NCBI GenBank assembly: GCA_000181795.3
Contig: CM012953.1
Coordinates: 5,281,778 to 5,345,777 of the forward strand
Direction of reading: 5' to 3'
DNA length: 64,000 nucleotides
Source of the DNA: Trichinella spiralis
Taxonomy: Eukaryota > Nematoda > Enoplea > Trichinellida > Trichinellidae
A program made the position numbers and the translations under genes. The notes below the pieces were generated by a model. It was not told where the DNA came from, ran no database searches, and saw only the letters and a list, made by a program, of their open reading frames with translations. Positions 25,675-38,352 of the stretch are shown here, piece after piece (positions within the stretch are counted from its first letter, which is position 1; each line of letters begins with the position of its first letter).

Positions 25675-28600
25675 TTATCCGCATTTCTAAAATACTTTCA
25701 GAAATGTTCAGTAAGAAAAAGGCTTCAATTTTTAATAATAAAAGAAACAGTTCAGTTATTTGACCTACTGTGAAAATGATCGTGACTCATCGAAATAAAA
25801 GCCCCAAACTTACGTCCTACATTCTAAGAAAGAGAACGAGAACAAAAACCAAAAATATGCAACATATTTTGAAAATGATCAGTAGATATTTTTTGCATTT
25901 TTATGACAAAAAGTAATATTGCTAATTGCACTTCATTTCATTGTTAGTGTCAGTGGCAATGTTAAACGAAATCGCAGCATATAACAATAAACTATAAAAT
26001 TGTCTTACGCTATGGAATATTCAAACGATGTGCATTATTCAAGATGTCATTTATTCAGTATATTTCATAGAACAAAAGACAGCTTTCAAATAACGTCGCT
26101 TTCTAATGTTGCCAATGTACAGGTATGCATATGAGTTTACATAAATTTTGAAAAAAAGTATAGCAATAAATAGAACATAAATAAAAAAGAAGAACAATGT
26201 TCATCAAATTATACACTAAATAGAATTTGAAGAAAAAGTTTCACAATCAAACTCCAGTGCAATGACGAATAAAAATATAAAAATATTGAAAAATGATTAC
26301 GTTCAAATTTTGCTGCCAAATCAGGATAATTATACAATCACATTTCATATATATATATATAATGCTTCAAAAATGATACATTTGCATACAAAAATAGATA
26401 AATAAAGCAAACTAAGTGAATAACAGAAGTATTAGGTAGTATTTAACAATTCTTTTTCGAAATAGTTCAACAAGAATTCTGCTCAGAAAATGGCAACCAA
26501 GTTACATATTGATCATACTGTAGAATGGGCTACAGAGCGATCATTAAATTGAAATTCAATGTAGCGCATCATTTATTTATATGTATGTTTCTCACTTTCG
26601 ATGCACATTTTATAAGTAAGATTCTGATTTTATTTTTAAAGATTTTGAAGAAAATTTTACATTACTAACGTTTTGTGGTTTGTTTACATTGTAGTTTTTT
26701 AATGATTAAAATATAATCAGTGAATTTGTTTAAGGATTTTTATTTTCAGTTAATTTTTTCTCTGATTCTGATTATTGGGATTTTTTAATGTAAATGCACA
26801 AATAGGTATTGTTATGCTAGTTGTAAAATTTGTCCTATGCAATAACATATGCAAGAGCAGCGGAGATTGAATAAGTTTTCGATTATAGAATTTAAAATAT
26901 TTTAATTAATTTTTAATAATTTTCTTTAAATGATCGTTTGTTTAATTTGCATTGAGGAAGAATTCTCTGAAAGCGCCATTTGCATTTGAAGAAAACAGAA
27001 ATTGTATATTTAATTTCATTTTATTTTTGAATTACACTTTTTGTTAAACTAAATTTTTTTAATTTTAAAATGTTGTTGCAACTTTTTGTTCATATGGAAA
27101 AATTTTGAAAATCCTTTCCCCACATCAGCATTTCACTTCTGAATGTGCGTGATATTTATTATTTAATAATTGATGTAAACAAATGAGTGAATCATTATTA
27201 AATTAACATTACGTATGTTGGAAAAATTACGGAGAATGTTTGATTAAATTGATTTAAGTAACGCAGTTTAATCATATAGGTCAAGCTGAATATATTTGTT
27301 TTTGCTGAACACGCTACATCAAATGCCGCGTTATCAAATTGCTCTAAATGATTGTGTATGTTTATGAGAAAAAACTATATTGTTTTTTTTTCTATCATTT
27401 GTAAGTAAAAGTTATGGAGAAATTCTGTTTCGAAATCAAAGTTGAAATTGTGCCCAAGGTCGTCAAGATTTGGAAATGCATTCTTTGATACTGATTTAAG
27501 GTAAAGGTGATTTGTTGATTTCTTTTATTTTCATATTTTGATTGAAGGGTTTTTTTCCATTAAAAAACGTCACATTTTTATTGTTAAAGTTTCTGGGAAT
27601 ATTTCAGAATTATTCATCTTCGACGTTTTGTATATTATTATGATTATTCATTTATGTGATCATTATTTTGATAAAAATTTTTGTCTGAATTTGTTTTGTT
27701 TTTTTTTATCATGCATCCGGATCGCCGATTCAGATGATTCTATTGAGCTTTTAATATATGCAGTTTACATCTCTGTCGTAGTTGTGCTAGTCAGGTTTCA
27801 GAAATTCAATACTGCCATTTATAGCCCGTATGTTGTGCACGTCATCACGTGTGATATAAAGTATTGATATTTTCGTGTAACATTCGATGGTTGCATTATC
27901 TACAAATAGTATTTTAAAAGTAGCAACATGCTTTACAGTATGAATATGGAAGTTTGCAAGTATTTAGTTTCCGCTTAGTTTGCTGTTTTTTTTTGATGAA
28001 GGTTCTTATTGGTAATTGCCCTGATTTGACAGGTACAGTTGATTAATCAAACAATTTTTATACGTACGTCTTCATTGCACGGAAGAAGGATTGGTTTAAT
28101 TTTCTTTTCTTATAAGTTTTCTTTCGATTTATGAGTTGTAATTAACTTTAGTTTAAAGCGTTTGTTGTTAATGAATGTGAATTGATCGTAGTGCATTTCT
28201 AACTTAACACCTTTAGCATTTGCCGAAGGTGTATATTCAATTTTAGTATTATTCAAGGTTGCTTTTTATTTTTAAAGAAAAACTTTTTCTTTAAGCATAT
28301 TTAATTTCCAATTTAATAAAAATCAAATTATGTATTTTTTGCTTTAGAAATTTAATGGCATGCTGGTAACAGAATTTTGCTTTAGGGTTATAATCTTGGT
28401 GAACAAATAATCAATACAGTCGATTTACATGTAGTACTTATTGTTTTATTATTTCTCAACGATTATCTAATTATTTTTTAATGTTATTTTTACTGTTAAC
28501 TTTCCATATATGTGCACTGATTTTTATGTTGGCGCATTAAGATGATTGTGATTGTTTTTTAACTTTGCGTGGTGTTTAATTTTATATTTCTTGTTTTTGC

Positions 28601-29475
28601 ACTTTTTTTACTGGTATTCTGCACTCGTGTAGAGTATCTATATTGAAAACGAGTGGATTCAGTTTGCACAATAATTCAAAATTTCTTCAATTATTATTTC
28701 GACAGTTTTTTTTCATCTTATTAAAATGCATTTTGGCTCAAAAGAATTTGCGAATGTTTTAGGCGATTGTTTTCTTGAATTTTAATGAAGTTTATTTATA
28801 TCACAGGCGCACTTTTATTATTTAAAAATATTTTAAATTTCAAGTTACTTTTAATATGTGAAACGCTAGAATGTTTTACTTCTACTTTTATTTTGTTGCT
28901 TTGCATCTGCTTTGCATTTTATGAATGATAATGGGTTTTGATGGAAAGCAGATCGATAAGAAAAAACTGCCTTTTAAAATTTCAGATGTTGCAAATATTT
29001 CGAAATTATACCCATGTTTTTCTAAGCATGTTTTTCATATTTTTATAGAGCACGTACATTTTGCTTTCTTTTTAAAATTTTAAAATGTTGCAATAGTGCA
29101 GAAAAAGACAAAGCAAATGGAATTTTAAGTATGTATATATATATAAGTAACATTTTTTCGACAGTAACAGTTGTCAGTATTTGTTCTACTTAAAAAAGTT
29201 TAGGTTGGTATATATATATATATAGAAAATTACGTTTACGTTAAATGTGATATCAAGAAAGCTTGTTATTATAAAATTTTCTTTATGCATGAAAAATTTA
29301 ACCAACAAAAAAGTTTCGAAATTATTAGTTTAAATTTTTATTCATATAATTTTTTACTGATTATTCAAAATGTATTCCTTGAAGAGAATTTTGTATATAC
29401 ATATATTTTTTTAAATAATAAAATGTAAATAAATAAATTTATAAGATGAGCAGAAAGAAAAAGCAGTAAAAATTT
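25675..29475. other. Large AT-rich intergenic interval
   Basis: About 3.8 kb between the divergent CHPF (-) and fukutin-like (+) genes, with TA microsatellites near 26347 and 29210. One 109-codon T-rich frame (27538-27867) has no codon or domain character and is not called. A short copy of fukutin intron/exon sequence lies at 29149-29225. Confidence 0.45.
29149..29225 (+). repeat. Partial copy of a fukutin-gene intron 4/exon 5 border
   Basis: GTAACxTTTTTTCGACAGTAACAGTT, then AAAAAGTTTAGGTTGGTATA, occur here and again at 31086-31135. There they form the end of intron 4 and the first ten bases of exon 5 of the fukutin-like gene. This copy has about 15 extra bases in the middle and continues into a TA repeat instead of coding sequence. 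Confidence 0.6.
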
Positions 29476-29586
29476 AGCCCGAAGTAGACCAAACTGAATT
29501 TCGAACACCTATGCAGGACTAAAAATTCTTACTTTCCAAGGCCCCCCTCCCTGGAACATTCCTACGCCCCTGGTTGAGAAACACTG
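29476..29586. mobile_element. Fragment with a hAT-like terminus
   Basis: A less AT-rich stretch ending in ...CCCCTGGTTGAGAAACACTG. Reverse-complemented, this begins CAGTGTTTCTCAACCAGGGG, the end type of many hAT elements. The bases after it, CTCTGTGC, would be the target duplication, but no matching left end was found, so this is probably a truncated end. The start coordinate is approximate. Confidence 0.5.
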
Positions 29587-30062
29587 CTCTGTGCAAATAC
29601 TGAGCGACGCGAATTTAGCATAGAGTAGATCCGTAGGCTCTATTTTAACAAAACGATCAGTATAATGTAGTTGCTTTGTGTTAATTAATACAGACTGTAC
29701 ATAATATAATATAATTTAATTTAATTTAATTTATCTTTTTTAGTCGAAGTGGAAATTCTTTGGTAAACTCTTGCCCAACTTGCCATTTTGTAAGTATCTT
29801 GCCAGTTGTACGTAATGCAGCTGTTTTTTTTGCAAGAATAGATTGTGAAGCGTTATATTTCAAATTAGAAACATGTTAATTAAGCGCACATTAATCAGTT
29901 GTATTGTAACTGAAAATTGATAACAAGGCGATCTTTTAATGAGAATGAAAAATTAAGCATCTGTGGAAGTTTCAGATATTTTAATCGATGTAACTGTAAA
30001 GTTCATGATTACTCATTTTTAATTTAATTTAATTTTAATTTGGGAATTTCAGAAATCTTCCT

Positions 30063-31765
30063 ATGCGTCATAGACGCTGCTTCTGGGTCATTTCTGTGAT
30101 TGCCATAATTACTACGCTATTTGGACTGTTCACCTGGACGCCACATTCAACATTTTCTCATAGATTTTTATTTGCTCGTGTATGAATAAATTTAAAAAGA
30201 AATATGCATTTTATGAGAAAAATATGCAAAAGAGTTTTACATTGATTAACTATTTCAGCTTTCTCCTTTCGTTTCAATATGCTTGGAATCATTTTGTTCT
30301 GAATCAGTCGACATTGACGTTTTGCGTAATGCCGAAATTTTGGACTTCACGTTTCGTGCTAGTCGAAGTAAATTGAAATTTGTGGTGCTCGATCCAGATT
30401 GTATTTCTTGTGCAAGCCGTACGAAGAGTGCCTATTGCTTGTTAGCTACATTGAAGCAGTCTTACCTGTTTGGAGTGATTGGGGCCGAGCACGTCGATAA
30501 TTTGACTGAAATTGTAAGCCTTGTTTAACTCCCGTTCTATTTTTAGCATGTTGTTTTTAAGGTGAAATATTTTCATAATTCGGCTTGGAAGGTGAAATCC
30601 GGTGAGGAACAACTGACGTTTCAGCACAATACAACCCGAGTGCATGTTGTACGAATTGACAGACGTGACAAATATTGGTTCATACCGTCTCTTGAGGAAG
30701 TTGATTTTAAAGCTCATGCTTTTCGAAAGTACTGTTTGAATGTTATTACAATGTTGCTTTTGCCTGATGAATAATTTTTTTTGAAATTTAAGTTTCAAAA
30801 TTGATCATATTCATTTTGCCAACTGGTCATTGTACATCCCTGGATCTGAAGTGATGAAACAATGGTCAGATGCTGAATTTTTGGAGTGCAATCGATCGTC
30901 AGCAAAGATAATTCAACAGATGTATATTGGAAAATATGAACAAGTTTTGAAAAACACTGTCATTAATGGAATGGCATTATTTCGAGATGTTCTCCAAGGA
31001 ATTGGCATAAGATCAATGCTATTTGGAGGAACTTTACTCGGTTTGTTATTCTTTTTTCTTGTTGTGGATTGTATTGAAATTTAAAGTAACCTTTTTTCGA
31101 CAGTAACAGTTATTAAAAAGTTTAGGTTGGTATAGAGATTGCGGAATTATTCCTTACACCACAGACATGGATATGGCTAGCTTTGCTTCAGAATACAGTA
31201 GGAAATTGTTAGGCACACTAACTTCAAATAAAGATTTGGAACTTTACTGGCAACTTGGAAAGGTATTGAAAAATGAATATGATGTTAATTGTGTTGAATA
31301 ATAATTTTCACTTTTTAGCCTGCAGATTCTCTAGAACTGAGTGTATTCTATGATGGAATGAAAATAGATTTGTTTTTTTTGTACGAAGAAGGAAGTACCC
31401 ACTGGGCCGGAGGGATGATTGTTTATGAGCGACGTAAGCTGCGGTATGTATGCATTTTTATGTTTTGTTTTGTATTGTGAAAATATTTATGTATTTATTT
31501 ATTTATTTCTTCTTATTCTAGCTGGACATATCCAAAAATTACAAAACTTTGCTCAGCTGAACTTCTTGGTGAATTATTCAACGTTCCTTGTAATGTATTA
31601 GATATTTTAATGGCTGATTATGGTGAGACTTGGTATGACATTTATCCCAATGAGAATTTTACGTGGTACGCTTCTCATAAAAATGTGAAAAAGCTCGGTC
31701 GATGGTCGAAAAAGGAATGGCCATTGGTGTATCATATGTATATGAAACAGAAAAAACTGATATGA
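30063..31765 (+). CDS. FKTN: Fukutin-like phosphotransferase (LicD/FKTN family)
   Basis: Golgi membrane protein of the fukutin/FKRP family, which in vertebrates adds ribitol-phosphate to alpha-dystroglycan glycans. Seven exons: 30063-30179, 30259-30513, 30562-30728, 30793-31040, 31126-31262, 31319-31443, 31522-31765 (1293 nt, 430 aa; human fukutin is 461). An N-terminal membrane segment (VISVIAIITTLFGLF) gives a type II protein. The catalytic core is LFGGTLLGWYRDCGIIPYTT followed by DMDMA, the D-x-D of the LicD fold, then FYDGMKIDLFFLY and a C-terminal block ending NVKKLGRWSKKEWP. The start is the first ATG after a TTTCAG acceptor, so a non-coding leader exon is likely. For exon 3 a second in-frame acceptor 30 nt upstream (TTTTAG) would add ten residues. 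Fukutin fits better than FKRP because of length and the N-terminal half. Confidence 0.92.
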
Positions 31766-33064
31766 TAAAGGCATATTGATCAACTGTAGCAATGTATTTT
31801 TGTTGTTTTCAAATTTTTCCATTTTGTTCCAGTTCAATCGTTTTTTATCAAATTATTTCAATTTTTTGTTGTTAAAAAATAAATATATTATGCTTGCATT
31901 AACGTAAAATATACGTGAAGGGGAATTATGCTTCATGAAACTTCAAATTGAATCAAAACCTTTCATTGGTGAAACAACAACTTTCAACAGTGAAGGTTTC
32001 ATGCTCATGCATATAATAATATGTATGGTCGTCTACTATAATTTACTAATAAGCTGTTGTTTACGTCTTGAATAAATTGATCTTTAAAAAATAGAAAAAT
32101 GAAATCGCCATTTGATGCAAAAATGTGGAAGCATTCATTGACAGGTAGTTTTATTTCAACACGATTTTCCCATTTTATTTTTTTGTTGTTCTTTAAAATG
32201 ATTTGAAAAGAATTATTTGCTTTATTATACATTTTTGTCTAAAAATAATAAATTTACTGTCGGACATACATGTGAACAGGATAAGAGAAGTTTTTTTGAA
32301 GCAGTTCAAGTTTTTGCTGCTGCATATATATACATTTCAGTGGCACTTTCAAATTACGATATTTTATTTATTTCTTATCGACAAAAATTTCACAGTTGGC
32401 AGTCAGGATGAAAAAACTGTTCACAGTGTGATTAAAATAAAAATACATTTTGCATAGTATTAATTTTGTTTAGAATAATGAGTTCTGAAAAAGGTATCTC
32501 TATTTTTTTTATGAAACGTGGAAAATTCGTCTGCCTTTTAGGCAAATGTGGATAGCGATTGACGTATACCTTTAAGCGAGTACAGTTTTAATGGTCTTCA
32601 TCAAATGTAAGCAGCATGAATTAATCAAATCGTCTCTAGAGGTTATGATCGCCCGCAGAAGACGGGCCTTCGCCTGGATCCGAGGAAGATTTCATTCACA
32701 ATATTGTCGTACGTTGCCCGAGACTATACCACCTCGTTTCCGGACTTCTCATTCACAATTTTTACGCGGTTCCAGTTTTCTGAGGTGCATCATATATGAT
32801 ACATTTGGCCGGTGCTGAAATTGTGCTGTACATAATAATATAGCCAATAATTGTCATTTTCTCACCAATTTTTCAATTCGTGTAATGTGTTAGTTATCAA
32901 CACCATTTATTTGTTTATATTTACACAAATTACAATACCAAAAATGCTCATATTATGTTTTGTATTCTAATGAAAAGTACTTTTTCAGGATAGCCAAGTT
33001 TAGTCTCCTGGGAATATATTGTATGAAAGTGGTCAAATGGGGTTTATGCATGAAAGAGCAGAAA
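31766..33064. other. Intergenic with unassigned debris
   Basis: Short overlapping frames at 32203-32457 and a less AT-rich patch at about 32490-32820, the latter containing a CCCGCAGAAGACGGG hairpin-like palindrome. The patch may be the 3' part of the adjacent piggyBac relic, but no terminal repeat could be identified. Confidence 0.35.
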
Positions 33065-33850
33065 TCAGTTTCTTGCCTTGTTCATGCATAAAGATACGTT
33101 ACATTTTGTGCAATATACAAAAGACAACTTTGAATAAAAACAATATCTTTGACACGTTGCTATCATATCCGGCCAGTGAGTTACCAGATCTTTCTGAACA
33201 TCATGAAAAATTCGCGGCATAGCTGTTGCTCCCCTTGAAGAGCATGGCTCATCTACTTCTTGAAAAGTACTGCCTTCTACTTCATATTGTAACTGGCTTT
33301 GCGTGTGAGACAAAGCGACTCACTTACCTTTGTCATCATGGAAAGTAAGTCCATGGCGTCCCTATTATGTCCCGGAAATTGTTCGCACCCTCTTCGGTAG
33401 AGCAACTACCCGTTTGCGGCTGGGTAACAATGACCCAACAGAAAATACACCTTGTCTACTTTAGCCTATTGCGGTCAGTTTTGCACAGTGCAGACGGCAT
33501 ATTATTCAAATCGACGCCTCCCATGTGCAAGTTCTAGTCGTCGACAATAGAAGTCAAGGAAACCATCATTTTTTCCGCTGCTTTCTGTCCCACCAAAGTT
33601 TCAGTACCACTGGTAGGTTGATGTCGTGTTATATCGCGACGATTGTCATACCACGTTATGACACCTGTTGTCGCCAGCTTTGCTGTCCTGAAATCAGTTC
33701 CGCCTCCGCCAGCTACTTTCAGTGCTTGGTCAGAAATTAGGCGGCAAACAAGTAGTTTATTTGATCGAATTGTTCCATATCTCCATATACCTAGTTTGAT
33801 CGAAAAATCACTTAGAGCAAGACCAACAGTTTCCTCAACTGCAGGTCGAC
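33065..33850 (-). mobile_element. Decayed piggyBac-type transposase relic
   Basis: Read on the minus strand, several frames together give the conserved series of piggyBac-derived (PGBD) transposases. GTIRSNKLLVCRL and WYDNRRDI lie near 33800-33640, then HMGGVDLNN near 33515, then the C-terminal Cys-rich tail CQRYCFYSKLSFVYCTKCNV and LCM near 33150-33080. In-frame stops and frame changes separate the pieces (for example after the WYDN block and after HMGGVDLNN), so it cannot make a transposase. The base composition is clearly less AT-rich than the flanks. The 5' part of the transposase and both terminal repeats were not found. It sits immediately upstream of the PAN gene array. Confidence 0.8.
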
Positions 33851-34560
33851 GAATTTCATAAAAGACAAAAACATAGAACAGACCTGAAATACCGCATTTG
33901 GAGAACAGTTTAAATCCCCATCAATGAGGTTTCTTGGAATAAACATTTTCAGCTTATGTTTTCATCTGAATGAATTTATCTCTCCATCTATTCCCTAATT
34001 TTCTTCGTTTTCGACTTTTTGCACGAGTTTCTGAAGTAATGAACATTAAGTTCAAAAGATAGCACTTATTTCTGAATTAGAATAAAAAGTATTCTGAATG
34101 CTACTAGGCTCAAAAAGCTGCCTAAATTTAATAACTGAAGCAAAATTTACAGGATCAACATTCAACGAAAAATTTCAGAATAATAAAACTAAATCTAAGC
34201 AAGCAATAGGTATACTTTAGCAATAATGCAACTACAATTTACAGAGTTCATTTCAAAATCAGTAAGTATCCGAATAAAAAGCAAATTAATAATAAGCAAC
34301 CGCTTAATTACAATTCATTTTGGATGCTATTGACGCCGTGATAAACAAATTTGCTTTCAGCCGAAATAAAGGCAGAATATTTGCCATGCTTTCCAAAAAT
34401 AGAAGTGAAAGCTAAGTAGCAAATAAAATAAACTTCTCATTAAATTGATGAAAATTCCTCTTACACACTTCTTCACATAAAAATCACAGAGCTTTTGAAG
34501 CTGCTTTAAAAATGTAAATCATATCCTGCCTGTATATACATGCAATTACGCACATGGAAA
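33851..34560. other. Upstream flank of PAN gene A
   Basis: From about 34040 this flank is alignable with 43260-43780 upstream of PAN gene B, but clearly diverged. Near-identity begins only at about 34630 and 43830. No gene was seen. Confidence 0.5.
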
Positions 34561-34585
34561 CAGCTGCATATATGCTTATGCAGCT
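34561..34585. promoter_or_regulatory. Imperfect palindrome with CAGCTG E-box, PAN gene A
   Basis: CAGCTGCATA...TATGCAGCT forms two inverted AGCTGCATA arms about 100 bp before the start codon. The same arrangement is kept upstream of gene B (43782-43806). It is a candidate transcription-factor site. Confidence 0.4.
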
Positions 34586-34668
34586 ATATATATATATATG
34601 TATAATATACATATATATAATTCAAACTAACAATGAATCATAGAATAGAGGTCCAGAGTAAAAGTGAA

Positions 34669-37656
34669 ATGCCACGACAAAATAAAACATACGCTATTAA
34701 AAGTAAGTCATCTATTTCCAAAACATTAATTATTATTTTTATGCCCAAATTGCTGAGAAATGTTGAATAGAAAGCAATATTTTTATTTGAACTGAAGTGA
34801 ATGTAACTTCGTCCAAACATACTACTTTGTTACCAAACTTCAATTTACAGGGATTTTTCTGTTCATAATCTTTATTTGCAAATTTTTTGTTATATAAGAA
34901 CAAACCATGTCACATTCAATTAAATAAAGAAAAATGGATGTTTCCCTAATAACAAAATAGAGAATAAAGTGAAAATGCCTATATAAAATGATAATCATGA
35001 ATAACTGGTAAAAAAGCTATTATTTTGCATTAAAATACAATTATTTCTTTTTAGATGCTGTTTTAAAGCAACATATTTTTTTCACTGTAATATTTATTAC
35101 AAATTTCAGTGTAAGTAGTTTTTTGCTAAATGAAACATTTATTGTTATATTTATTTTTCAGCTCGCAAATTGTAATTGGATGTCAGTTTATGTCCCAAAA
35201 ATTGATGCTACATGTGCTTTACTTGCGAAAAAAATAAATTACATTGAATCCTACTACATTGAGCGACAGTTTTGTAGTTTTGAATCTTGCGTTGCAATTT
35301 GTTTCCAGCATCAATACCCGTGTAATTCCATCAAATATACTCGTTTTGCAAAGCAGTGCGAGTTATATATTAGAAATGCAACATATCATTCTCTACCAGA
35401 AGATGATGAGACAGGGCAGTCAAGACATTTTTTACTGCACAGCTGTCACAAAGGTATGACAAAATTTCTTTATTAAAATTTTATCTTTCAAAGCTAATCT
35501 GTACTGCAGATTTGTACTGGCAATATACAAACAGCAAAAAATTGCATATCATTTAAAGTTTAATATTCTATTTAGAAATTGCAGCAGTTTCTGTTGGAAA
35601 ACTAATTCATACTCCATCAATGGATGCAGATACCACAACAGCAAACATACATCTGCCTTCCATTCATAGAATGTGTGTCGTTCAAAAGCGGCCGTTTGTT
35701 GAAAGCTACGGAATTCAGCGTCTGCAACAAATAACAACATCATCTCTAAGACTTTGCCTTGCTGCCTGTGAGGCACCTACTTACTCTTCATGCAACAGCG
35801 TTTTGTTTTCTGCTCAAGAAGAAACTTGCATTTTGTTAGCACGACCTCAAGCGTTTCGTTTCTTAGGAGGAACCTCAGCAACTGTCGAAACTGCTGCGCA
35901 GTATTTTATTAATCTTTTCTGTCGCAATGGTAAATTAAAATATGCCTGAAATATTCATTGATTTCTTTATTTAAAAGACAATACTTTTATTTGTTAAAGT
36001 AATTACGTTTGACTTTCACTGTTATCTTGTTATAGAAAGCTGGTAATTATTTCTTTTGCATAATTATTTAAAGCTATTTAAAGTTCATGTTTATTAATAG
36101 GCATTTTAATTTCCTTTCAGATTATAAAGTAGGAGCGTTTCATACGATGCAAAGCTTTGGAAGACAACCCGTTATTGCATACGCGGACTCTAACTCGCAT
36201 ATGCAAATACTCATTAATCATGAACTTTTTTATGGAACTAAAGCCGCCATTCGTCTTCAGTTATGGGGCTCTGCAGATGAAAAAGAATGCATGAAAATAT
36301 GTATAGCTTCAATTGCAACAGATTATTGTGATGCATATTATTTCTCATCCAGGGAAAATACATGTCTTACAATGCGTATGAGGAAACCATATACTTTCCC
36401 TGTACGCCATGGTCAACTAATTATAACAAAATTTTATGATGGTAAGAAACTGTTAATTTAAAATATCAGTGTGTATTAATTTAAAATCTGGGTGACATAT
36501 TCAAATGAAACATTACAATGATGAAATTTGAAATATTTGACAAATATTTGGAGTACTAATTTGAGTTTTATACTTCTAAAAGTAAATTCCGATAGCTACA
36601 TATTTCACACAAATATATTGATTAAATATATTGAAGGAAATAATCCATAATTTTATAAATTAATCATTCTAAATTAACAATGGAAAGAAAAAATGCTGTA
36701 TAATTATAGAATATTTTTAAACCGTGCAAACGTATTTGAGCATGTTTTTGTGTTTTAGATGAGACTCTGGATGTAACGGTCAGAGATGAAAGCGAGGAAT
36801 ATATAACGTATCCAGATCATTTCACTGAACTGGAAGTTTCTTTACATGAATTTAAGGAAATATGCGTAACACAGCATTGGATTTCTACATTAATTCCAAA
36901 TGTAGCTTTCAGTAAACAATATGGAAATATCGTTTTCTTTCATGAATGCATTCATATCTGCCGTCATCTGAAAAATAGTGGGGAATGCAAAGGCATTGCT
37001 TACTCTAAGAAAATGAAAACATGCATGATTGCTGTTGATGGAAATAAAAATGGTGAAATTTTACTAAGTAATGATCAACAATATGTAACGCTTTCTTCTT
37101 GCAAAAAGGGTAAGCGGATTTCAGTGTCACTATTAAAATTTATAAAGCTTATTATATATGTAAATTTTGATGAAATCAAAATAATGTGATATTTTAAATG
37201 ATAGGTTCACTTTTAATCTTTTAAAAGAAAATTTTTAATTTTTCTGCCCTTAACCAGCTGCATTAATTGAAATTGTACAATTAATTTAACTTATTAATTT
37301 GCATTATTTAAGATAATATTATTTTAGACAGAGAAACTGAACGCGCTAACAACACACGACATGTATTTTTCTTCATTCCAGAATTAGATGAAATGTGTCT
37401 ACTGGAATTGTACGAACCATTAAGATTATCTGGTTGGAAAACTATAACAACAATAGAAAACACTGTCAGTTTACAAGAGTGTCTTTCAAAATGTGCATCA
37501 GTTATGAATGTTCAGAAATGCAGTGCTGTTAATTTCATTGATGAACAATGTATGCTGTTAGGCAGGGCGAAGCGCACATCATTTGTTAGATCCAGGTATT
37601 CTATTTTCGCAGAGCTATTGTATTGTGAATTAAAGAGCAATGGAGCAGTAGAGTAA
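34669..37656 (+). CDS. Secreted five-PAN/apple-domain protein, copy A
   Basis: Extracellular PAN-domain protein; the ligand is unknown (PAN modules bind proteins or glycans). Seven exons: 34669-34702, 35055-35110, 35162-35453, 35576-35929, 36121-36441, 36759-37109, 37328-37656 (1737 nt, 578 aa). Exons 1 and 2 encode a signal peptide (MPRQNKTYAIK, then a hydrophobic core FFTVIFITNF). Each of exons 3-7 encodes one Cys-rich PAN module, for example FCSFESCVAICFQHQYPC in the first and LQECLSKCASVMNVQKC in the last. Modules 1-5 are joined by phase-1 introns, so each internal domain exon (exons 4-6) is a symmetrical 1-1 cassette. No transmembrane segment or GPI signal follows the last module. Gene B is a near-duplicate with identical exon lengths. 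Expression control may differ because a TA repeat interrupts the TATA region. Confidence 0.85.
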
Positions 37657-37766
37657 TGAACATTGAAAAACAATGTATTTTGCAAATTTGAATGTTATTC
37701 ATGTAAAATCTGGATACTATTATTATAAACTAACTGATACTTTAAATAAATATTCACAGGTTACAT

Positions 37767-38232
37767 TGTTGCGCATGTAATTCTTCATACTTATTACTTA
37801 TTGTTTACATGCATACAATTGCAATATTTAATTATCTTATATTATATTATTTTTAACGACGAAACTCGATCGCCTGAGCGTTAGTGGACTGTGTCATAAT
37901 TCACGCGGGAAGTCAACCTTATTTGATTGACCAACCGCTGATTAACCCCGTTCGTTTCTGAACGTGATGAGGGAACAAAGCAGTAACAGGTAAACTTTAT
38001 TGAATATTCGACAACAGACAACGGAATCAACAATTCCAGAGAAGTTTACGAGAGTCAGATTGCCAAAATAACGCCACAAACAAACTACCACGATTTAGAC
38101 TCACAAGATGATGCACACACACGCACTGTACTCTCACACTCTTATTAATTCATCTACCGTAGGTCGCCACCGTAACGATGAGCAGAGGTACTGATTCGCA
38201 CGAGTCTGTGTGCGACCAAAGAATTTCCAACA
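37767..38232 (-). repeat. Less AT-rich repeat block, possible solo LTR (copy in unit A)
   Basis: The compositionally distinct core is 37855-38232 (378 bp) and is repeated at 47061-47438 with few changes. Read on the minus strand it starts TGTTGGAAATTC, has a TATA-like TTAATAAG and an AATAAA word placed as in an LTR. TGTTG/CAACA ends are possible if the limit is at 37767. No exact target duplication was found, so the LTR reading is tentative. No coding region is seen inside. Confidence 0.4.
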
Positions 38233-38352
38233 GTTAATATTATATTATATTATATAATATAATATAATATTATATTATATTATATTATATTATATTATAT
38301 TATATTATATTATATTATATTATATTATATTATATTATATTATATATTATAT
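38233..38352. repeat. TTATA-type pentanucleotide satellite, short allele
   Basis: Uninterrupted TATAT/TATTA pentamers, about 20 copies, at the edge of the 378-bp block. The homologous array in unit B is more than 600 bp and contains an assembly gap. Confidence 0.9.

Noticed and set aside
27538-27867. 109-codon plus-strand frame between CHPF and fukutin
   Set aside because: T-rich sequence giving Phe/Ile/Leu runs, with no domain and a non-ATG start.
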